From Chamaecyparis obtusa (lineage: Eukaryota > Streptophyta > Pinopsida > Cupressales > Cupressaceae), in the NCBI GenBank assembly GCA_027943335.1, contig BSBK01002089.1:1613501-1677500 (forward strand): a DNA stretch of 64,000 nt, written 5' to 3'. A program made the position numbers and the translations under genes. The notes under the pieces were generated by a model that saw only the letters and a list, made by a program, of their open reading frames with translations, searched no databases and was not told the DNA's origin. This document shows positions 56,861 through 64,000 of this stretch, piece by piece. Numbering within the stretch: the stretch's first letter is position 1; every line of letters starts with the position of its first letter.

Positions 56861-58300
56861 AACCTCCTGAATGGTTTAATCAGTACAACTTCCAATGGGA
56901 TGGACCTCATAAAATTGTTAAATACTTAGGCATTCCCTTCTTTGTTGAGCCCTCCCTCAAAGACATGTGGTCTTGGATCAAAGATAAAACTGATAAGAAG
57001 TTGAATAAGTGGCATAACAGATCTTTATCTTTGGCTGGCAGGGTTCAAGTTTTCCAAAATATTATGTCCTCCTATAGTATCTACTACTCCTCTACCTGGA
57101 TGTTTAGCAATTACCAAATTTTGGAAATCCAAAAAGCCACAAGGAACTTTCTTTGGTCAGATGGTAAAGGCAATAAAAAGATGCATGCAGTCAAATGGGA
57201 TTGGTGCCATACTGATAAACTCCTTGGGGGACTTGGGCTTAAGGATCTTAAAATTCAAGGTACTGCTCTATCCACCAAATGGATCTTTCACTCTATGGAT
57301 GGTAATGATCCATGGAAGGTTCTTGTTAGGCATAATATTGAAAGAGGTATTCCAAAAAAATCCAAGTCTTGGAGGAATCTCCCCTTTTGTGATTTGATTG
57401 TTGGTAACTTCCCAGTCAACGTTCAAGGCTCTGCTATTTTTAGATCCATATGGAAAGCCTGGGACCATGTCAAGAAGTATATCACCAACAAGGATTTCCG
57501 AGATGCTAAGCATTTTTATGGTGAAAGATCCATTTGGTGGAACTTACACCTAGCTGGAAAACCCCTCGCCCTCTCCCAAGGATGCTCTGCTAGGCTGTGG
57601 TCTAAGATGGGTATCTCCCAGTTAGCTGAACTTTTTGAACAAGATAAGCTTATTAGTTGGAATGAGCTTAGGAACATATTTAATATTTCGGACTCTCAAA
57701 AGAAAAATTACAATATGATTGTCAAGGTTGATAAGGATTTTCTCACTAACTATCATATGGACTCTCATAGATACTTAAAATGCAAATGGCCCGATGGGGC
57801 CATTATGTCCAGAATCAAAGCCAAAAATATTTATAATATTATTGGGCATAATGAAAATATCAGTGATCATGTTAACACTATTTGGTATTCCTCCCTTAAT
57901 GCTAGGTCTTGGAATAAGTATTTTGATATTCTTTGGAAAGGTACTGTTGAACCTAAAATTAATTCTTTTAAATGGTTGGCCTTGCTTGACAGGCTCCCTA
58001 TTAGAAAAGATGGTTTTACAAGTGATTTCTATAGCTTATGCAAGCTTCCTGAAACTGGTAAACATATCCTTTTTTACTTTATTTTTGCTAAGGAAATCTA
58101 GAATATATATTTGGTATTACTTATCCTATAAATCTGAACATTTTGGAAATTATTACTGATAATATTGATGGGCTTAAAAAGGATTGAAATTTATTTTGGA
58201 ATATTCTATCCTCTAACATTCTTTGGCAGATCTAGAAGTTCAGGAATGAGGAAAGGTATCAAAGCAACCCTAGAGCTCTTACTGAGTTTTTTTGAAAACT
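56860..58300 (+). pseudogene. LINE ORF2 C-terminal region with zf-RVT-like domain
   Basis: Frame 56965-58101 (378 codons) reads WHNRSLSLAGRVQVFQNIMS, FLWSDGKGNKKMHAVKWDWC and GGLGLKDLKIQGTALSTKWI, the post-RT segment of plant LINEs, then SWNKYFDILWKGTVEPKINS, FKWLALLDRLPI, matching the zf-RVT domain (W..iW....pPKi..F.W.....lpt). C-terminal Cys/His residues are mostly lost (CKLPETGKHILFYF: H and one C remain). No RNase H module. Stop at 58099. Confidence 0.88.
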
Positions 58301-58755
58301 CACATTTTAAAAAAAAATTCTTCAGGTTCACACGACGATGATGATGGAGAAGGAAAAGCTAAGAAGATTTCTGAAAGATGGGCATGCCACCTTCTTTGTT
58401 TATGAGCTAAAGCATGGGTATGAATGGAGGAGGAAATTTGATGACCTCCAGATGTTTGAAAGGACCTGCAAGAGACTCAATCAGGAAATTAGAAAGAACA
58501 TCAAGTCCAAGAAGGATGAGATCTTCATGCTAACTTAAATCCAAGAGTGAAAGAGCATTGTGTGGATGGAGGGACCTTTGGGGTGGACTGCTTGGGTTGA
58601 CACCCACTATGATGTGTTACATTAGTTACCTTTCTTCTTTGAACTATGATAAACTCCATTGTACTCTAAGATTGTGGTGAGGTAGGGCCTCTTATTTTGT
58701 ACTCTTGATTGATACTATTGTATCTCTTTTTGACCCCCTTATATATAATAAGAAA
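58300..58755 (+). mobile_element. LINE 3' region and tail
   Basis: A 66-codon charged frame (58338-58538) has no known domain. The segment ends TTATATATAATAAGAAA, the short A-rich tail, immediately before the right target duplication. Confidence 0.6.
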
Positions 58756-58848
58756 AAGGTGGAAGAGATTAACCTATTCCTCTTTGATTTTATTTGATAT
58801 TTAGTATAAGATTTCTAAGGGCTCATTTGGTTGCTGGAATTAATCTGG

Positions 58849-59011
58849 AATAAGAAAATGGGAATTGGTGAATTGGTATAAGTTAATTCTAATTTTGGTC
58901 CAAAATGAGCACTCAGCCAATTCCTCTCAGAACCTGGAATTGGCTGAATGCTCATTTTGGACCAAAATTAGAATTAACTTATGTCAATTCACCAATTCCC
59001 ATTTTCCTATT
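58849..59011. mobile_element. foldback hairpin, 76-bp arms and 11-bp loop (MITE-like)
   Basis: 58849-58924 and 58936-59011 are inverted copies with about 4 mismatches in 76 bp. The loop is TCTCAGAACCT. Just outside the left arm the sequence is GGGCTCATTTGGTTGCTGGAA, a wording frequent at the ends of plant miniature transposons. The hairpin would yield a near-perfect double-stranded RNA if transcribed. Confidence 0.8.
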
Positions 59012-59104
59012 TTGCATTACAAGAATTGTTGACTTTGGCTTTTGAATATTTATTTGACCATGGGAGTGATGACGAAACACTATCACTCGAGCAACGCATC
59101 CACC

Positions 59105-59290
59105 ATAGGTATTAGATATGGTATATTTAATTTAAATTTTAAATTTGAAATAATATAATATAAAAATAATATTGTGAGAAATAATAGGAGGTGGATAATT
59201 ATTGACATAATACTTCTTGTGTTCTATTATTGAATTAATTGTGTTCCACTCCCATTCTTACTATTGGACCCATTCCACTATTAGCTTGTT
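59105..59290. repeat. dispersed duplicate of 60868-61060
   Basis: Shares TATTAGATATGGTATAT, TTGACATAA, GTGTTCTA-TATTGAATTAA, TGTTCCAC and CTATTGGACC/CTATTAGACT blocks in the same order with 60868-61060, 1.76 kb away. Diverged, non-coding. Confidence 0.6.
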
Positions 59291-59394
59291 AAAGTGTAAC
59301 TATATTTTTAAAATGAGAAATTATTTCCTTTGAATTTCTATTCATTGATCTTATATCAATACGTCTAGGTTGTTCAACATAAAATTGTATTTTT

Positions 59395-59510
59395 TTCCAC
59401 TAACTAATCCAACATGAGAGACAATTACAAATATAATTGTCCCCTATTCACAATAATCTTTTTCCTACCCAAGAACACAACTTCACTCCACAACATACAA
59501 AATAGGAAGA
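59395..59510. repeat. second copy of the segment upstream of dioxygenase copy 1
   Basis: Matches 51331-51400 (AATCCAACATG, GACAATTACAAATATAATTG) and 51590-51640 (CCAAGAACACAACTTCACTC) with the ~200 bp between deleted. Shows that the 50.5-52.7 kb and 59.4-64 kb blocks share ancestry beyond the exons. Confidence 0.65.
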
Positions 59511-59880
59511 GCCTTGCCAATACAATACAATTATATTTTAAAAAGAAAGTGTCGTATTTAACTCCCAATGTTTCATCAAATTCATCAATATTTGAACTTC
59601 AGGATCAAATGTAGGTATTTCTCTAAGATACCCTAGCCCTACTTCATCTAGAACCTAAATATCTTTGAAATAGTAGTCTATGCCATCTATAGGTATTGTG
59701 TATTTGATAATGTCATGCCATTTTTTACCTCAATCATTCCCCACATTGAAAAAGATGATAAAGTATGCTAATTAAATAAATAACTATTTAAAAAATTTAA
59801 AACCATGATAAATTATATTAGCACATAAACTGTAATGCAAATTTATTCTATTTTGAATATATTTTAAAGGGTTTAAGGTT
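59511..59880. other. intergenic, nothing recognised
   Basis: AT-rich, no domain or terminus visible. Confidence 0.25.
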
Positions 59881-60800
59881 TGTGTGTGTAATGGAGTCTT
59901 AAAAGCTTGTGTATCGATTTCATGCACACAAAAACATTTTATCCATTTTTCCTAAAAATATCATACATCAATTTTGGCATAAAACTTGACAAGCTAAATT
60001 GATAGAAGAGTTACACATGTATTTAAGATATGTATGTATTTTACTTGTTGTGAATGAGCCAAATTAATCAGTTTTATCTTTTATGGTATTGAAGTTTTCC
60101 ACAAAATACTTGTATGTTAATTTAATCTATCCATAAATGATCGAATAAACCAAATTATAAATAGATATAGTTTATCAACTTCTTTATTTTATAACTTATG
60201 TCTCCTAAAATGCTCAATCTACAATCTCTTTTATCAATTCAATCTCTTGAATGGTCCAAATAGAAAAGTTATAAATAGACATCTTTTATGATAATAGAGT
60301 TTTCCTTGAAAAATAATATATTAATTTCACCATAAATAGTACAACCCATTTCCTTAAAGTGCTTACTTTATAAATTTTTCTATCAATTTTATATGTCAAT
60401 GACTGATGAAAATATAACAGTTTATAAATAGATATATTTTTTTAATTCAACAAAAGGTCCAAATTAAGACTTGTATTATTGGTAATTAAGTATATAACTA
60501 GATATCGATTATGATAATATTTTTTTTCTAAAAACTCATATATTAATTTTAACTGTTACAAATGAACCAAATTAAACAGTTGTCTTTTATATTAATAAAG
60601 TTTCCTTAGAATCTTGTCTATGAATAAAATTTTTCTATAAATAATCTAAATATGCCAATTTATAAAAATACATCTTTTATAATAATAGATAATTTTGAAA
60701 AAAAAATAGAATATCGATTTCACCTTTCTCAAATAACATTGTTTACATAAAGATGTTTTTATAACGTTAATGCAGTTTTCCTTAGCATTTCAATCGACCT
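59880..60800. repeat. degenerate tandem array, ~80-95-bp unit (right block)
   Basis: Same unit as 50505-51150 (TTTATAAATAGACATCTTTT, ATGATAATAGAGTTTTCC, TATATTAATTTCACC). Cores near 60077, 60270, 60510, 60580 and 60672. Another decayed unit lies near 62500. Strongly diverged. Confidence 0.6.
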
Positions 60801-60867
60801 ATGCATGTCTTTTTTGGAATGTTTTTAGATATTCATTTTATTATGAGAATTATATTTCGAAATAAGT

Positions 60868-61060
60868 ATTATAGATATGGTATATATTAAATTTAAAATT
60901 TATATCTTAAATAATAATAAGAAATATTGCACGAGAAAGTAATATTGAAAAAATAATGTAATAAAAATAGTTATTGACATAACATTTCTAGTGTTCTACT
61001 ATTGAATTAACTATGTTCCACTTCCATACCTACTATTAGACTTCTGCTCCACTATTGACT
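60868..61060. repeat. dispersed duplicate of 59105-59290
   Basis: Partner of the segment described at 59105. Same order of shared blocks. Confidence 0.6.
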
Positions 61061-61166
61061 CCTCACTCCTACTTCTATTCATGTGAAAAAATAGATCAAA
61101 AGAATCAAAGAGGGCAAAGGTGCTATACCATGTTATATAAACAAGCACCTTCTCTTCTTTAATGTG

Positions 61167-61598
61167 TTTTGTATTTCTAATTGGCTTTTCACTTTTCACT
61201 AACTTTTTCTTTTATCAATATTATTTTTTGTTTTATTTTCTGTTATTTATATATTTAATTTTGAATCTATATTATCTATAATTCTTAAATTGGTTTTCAA
61301 ACACTTATAACAATAGCTTTATGATTTATAAAATATTAAATTATTTAAATATATTTTTATAGAATTAAGATGTCTACAAATATTTTGTCTTTCTAATTAG
61401 CTTTTCACTTTTCACTAACTTTTTGGTTTATCAATATTACTTTTTTTGTTTTATTTTCTATTATTTATATATTTAATTTTAGAATTTATATTATATTTAA
61501 TTCTTAAATTGGTTTTCAAACACTTATAACAATAGCTTTATGATTTATAAAATATTAAATTATTTAAATATATTTTTATAGAATTAAGATGTCTTTGC
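61167..61598. repeat. 216-bp tandem duplication, two copies
   Basis: 61167-61382 and 61383-61598 are highly similar (TTCTAATTGGCTTTTCACTT..., then GGTTTTCAAACACTTATAAC and AGAATTAAGATGTCT). Few differences, so recent compared with other repeats here. AT-rich, non-coding. Confidence 0.9.
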
Positions 61599-61924
61599 AA
61601 ATATTTTAATGATTAAATTAGTAATGATATATATTATATTTTAAAAATTAGGTTTCATATATTTTTATCTATATAATATTAGTTTATATATATAGATAAG
61701 ATGAAAGTTTTGCATTAATATAAGATTAAAAAATAACATAATTTCTATAGAGAAAAAAAACTAAAGGAAAGAGTGTCTGGCCTAAAACTTGATCTGCAAT
61801 TAAATCAAACACTAGAGTCAAAATGAAACGAAGCAAAAAAACAAAGTATGATAGGTTTTATCTGTTACTCCTCAGTCTGATAAAGATGAAGAGTCTTTTT
61901 CATCCTCAGTCCTCTGCAGATGCC

Positions 61925-62130
61925 AACTCTTACGAGTCTTCTTGTTGTTCCTCTACTTCTTCTACGTCATTTGCCTCTTCCTCTTCATCCACCTCTGTCT
62001 CTACTGCTTCATGTTCACTATTCTCCTCTACCTCTGCATCAGTGTCACCTCCAACTTCTTCAACTGACTCATCTTCTTACTCATTCTCCTCCTTGGAGGA
62101 GTCCCCACTGGCCAGGGCCCCCAAATTTTC
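61925..62130 (-). pseudogene. acidic coding-like remnant
   Basis: Minus strand reads YDENLGALASGDSSKEENE, a stop, EDESVEEVGGDTDAEVEENS, then EHEAVETEVDEEEEANDVEE and a stop after QQEDS. It looks like the acidic C-terminal tail of a plant protein or transposase. The opposite strand gives a Ser-rich frame (61823-62152) that I take as its shadow. No domain, family unknown. Confidence 0.3.
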
Positions 62131-62159
62131 GTCATATTTATTATTACAATAAATAAACA

Positions 62160-62740
62160 TAGAATTGACATCAAAGAAACTATATGCTCTAAAAGAAAAA
62201 GAAGAAGAAATCAGCAACAATTACTACCAACAAACAACCATAGAATGGATATAGAGTTCAGACTAACAATAGAACAAAAAAATTGGCATAGTTAGCAATT
62301 CAAAACTCTTTTGCAAGATTGATTGTCTTACAACTAATTTTTTTCTCTTCTGCTAAAATGTGCTAATGTTACGCTGTACATGCATGACAACAATTACAAT
62401 GTTAAAAGCTAGGAAAAATAAATCACAACTAGCATAAAATAAATGGGAAGCAGAGACAACTTTGAATAGTGTTCAAAAGGTGACAAGTTATCTACAAATA
62501 ATTTATAAATGGATGTCTTCTTCAATAATGGATCTTTTCTATTGCATTTTGATTGAATTTTCAAATAATGGAGCTTTCATATGGCTCTCTAGTTCATCCA
62601 TATATTATTTGAACTAACTAGATGCCTTGAGTCAATCTATGCAGACCTGAATCCCAAAGTATTTATTGAACCTAAAAACAATGTAAATAGATCTGAATAC
62701 ATAGCAATTTTAGCTAATCTTTTTTCCATTTTTTTCCCCC
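62160..62740. promoter_or_regulatory. upstream region of dioxygenase copy 2
   Basis: AT-rich, with one decayed unit of the tandem array near 62500. No clear TATA box at the expected distance from the ATG at 62752; TATA-like words exist at many places. Confidence 0.25.
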
Positions 62741-62751
62741 TCAAGTACAAG

Positions 62752-64000
62752 ATGACATCCATCGCTGTGAAGAAACTCTTGTGCAATGGGCAAAATCATC
62801 TTCATGTCCCAGACAAGTATGTCTTTCCTTCAGATGAATGGCCCAACATGTCCCAAGTCTATCATTCTTATACATTTCCAGTCATAGACCTCAATGATTT
62901 GGAGGGGCCTCATAGAATAAAGGCAGTTAATCAGATTAGGTGGGCATGCAAGGAGGAGGGCTTCTTTGAGGTAAACATCTAGATTTGTTTTGTTCTATTT
63001 TTTTTTTAAATTTGGGTATCACCAAATTACAATATGGATCATTCAGATCATTAACCATGGAGTGCCAGAAACTGTGATGAAAAGCATGATGGACATTGCC
63101 AAATAGTTTTTTGAAATGCCTGTAGAAGATAGGGTTTCTCTCTATTCAGAGAACCCATGGCAAGCATTTAGGGTTTAATCAAACTTTAATGTCACCAAAG
63201 ATAAATTCTTGAATTGGAAGGATTCTTTAAGACACCTGAGTCATCTGTTGGAGGAATTTATCAATTCATGGCCTCAAAAACTAGCACTTTACAGGTACTG
63301 ACAAAAAAAACTTTAAAAAATAAAAAAATTCATAGGGGAATTATCCAAGTGCTTGTGACCCCCTTTTTTTCTCTCACTCATTTCATTTTTTTAAAACAGA
63401 GAGGTTGCAAGGGAGTACTACAAGGAGATTAGGGTACTGATTCTAAGGCTTCTAGCTGCGATTTCTGAAGCCCTAGGACAAGATTTTGATTATTTGAATA
63501 CAATCTTTGGAAAGCATGCCCAGGTACTGATGATAAATTACTATCCTGCATGCCCAAATCTAGATCTTACCCTTGGCATAGCACCTCATTCAGATCCAAG
63601 TGGCATTATTGTTCTGATGCAAGGAGATGTGAGTGGCCTGCAAGTACTCAAAGATGGTAAATGGTTTGTTGTGGAATCAATACCCAATGCCTTTGTGGTC
63701 AATGTGGCTGATCAACTTTAGGTATTTAGTACTGTAAATGTTATTCACTGCATACTGACTTACCCTCTTTTTGAAACTCACTTTCAGAGGACTGAATTTC
63801 AAATTATTTTTGTGTGAGTTTTTATTAGGTTGTAAGCAATGGAAGATTCAAAAGCGTCGAGCACAGGGCTGTAACCAATATGACCACCGTACGAATATCA
63901 ATTCTGACCTTCTATTCACCTTCATGGGATACCTTCATTGCTCCTGCACCATCTAAGGTGGATGAGGAGCATCCGCCTTTATACACAAGTTATAAATATG
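62752..64000 (+). pseudogene. 2-oxoglutarate/Fe(II) dioxygenase pseudogene, copy 2 (DMR6/DLO-like), runs off the window
   Basis: Exon 1 (62752-62970) starts MTSIAVKKLLCNGQNHLHVP and includes FPVIDLNDLEG and RWACKEEGFFE, the dioxygenase N-terminal domain. Exon 2 (63047-63294): IINHGVPETVMKSMMDIAK, TAG, FFEMPVEDRVSLYSENPWQA, TAA. Exon 3 (63400-63721): INYYPACPNLDLTLGIAPHS, DPSGIIVLMQGDVSGLQVLK, ending VADQL with CAG changed to TAG at the splice donor. Exon 4 (63829 to edge): VVSNGRFKSVEHRAV and VRISI, the R-x-S cosubstrate site. Iron ligands H, D, H and RIS are all intact; only three nonsense codons kill it. GT/AG splice sites look good. Confidence 0.9.

Larger units (their letters stand above)
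52802..58755 (+). mobile_element. near full-length L1-type LINE
   Basis: 5.95 kb between 13-bp direct repeats, ending TATATAATAAGAAA. Carries ORF1 (DUF4283-like with CCHC knuckle) and ORF2 (endonuclease, RT, zf-RVT-like tail), the standard plant L1 architecture and length. Both ORFs have stops and frameshifts. It inserted about 136 bp beyond the stop codon of dioxygenase copy 1. Confidence 0.88.

Noticed and set aside
61823..62156. Ser-rich and Leu/Pro-rich plus-strand frames as genes
   Set aside because: Opposite-strand shadows of an acidic GAA/GAG-rich minus-strand segment; low complexity without domain.

Overview
This is AT-rich nuclear DNA of a large-genome seed plant. It holds nested LTR retrotransposons of several lineages, a plant L1-type LINE with a DUF4283-like ORF1, and decayed plant genes. 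Element density, element age and the 4-kb LTR would suit a gymnosperm, but the species cannot be fixed from the sequence. I see no intact cellular gene, tRNA, rRNA, CRISPR array or bacterial-type operon.

Layout. 1-9 kb is AT-rich, with two poly(A)-tailed retroposon-like ends, a possible minus-strand gene start (TATA box at 2155, ATG at 2108) and short duplications. 9.25-10.13 kb is bounded by 33-bp inverted repeats and may be a small DNA transposon. 12.1-21 kb holds remnants of a Tat/Ogre-like Ty3 element (primer-site-like sequence, displaced protease). Inside it, in reverse orientation, sits a complete but decayed Ty3 element (14211-19864) with two LTRs, primer site and AACAT target duplication. 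At 22.17-22.50 kb is a 327-bp TRIM element. At 24142-28092 is a 3.95-kb solo LTR with a perfect AGTAG duplication.

28-36 kb holds the RNase H end of an old minus-strand LINE, a thaumatin-like (PR-5) pseudogene at 30.68-31.06 kb, a TTGAC-rich patch and several inverted repeats. 36.4-43.25 kb is a 5'-truncated Ty3 chromovirus ('A') with a recognisable chromodomain, split by a gag-protease-only Ty1/copia derivative (37056-40736). 43.25-50.16 kb is a second Ty3 element ('B') with long ORFs, but 30 bp that include the integrase catalytic Glu are missing.

50.2-64 kb holds two related copies of a 2-oxoglutarate/Fe(II) dioxygenase gene (DMR6/DLO-like) with the same exon boundaries. Both are pseudogenes; the second runs off the window end. 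Between them lie a near full-length L1 LINE (52802-58755, 13-bp target duplication), a foldback hairpin (58849-59011), degenerate ~85-bp repeats near both copies, and a 216-bp tandem duplication.

Nesting gives relative ages: Tat host older than the 14-20 kb Ty3 element; element A older than its copia insertion (LTRs about 95% identical); B probably older than A, which appears to lie in B's 5' LTR. No new operating system is visible. The most informative items are the nested insertions with readable target duplications, the TRIM, the giant solo LTR, the defence-gene relics and the two-copy dioxygenase block.
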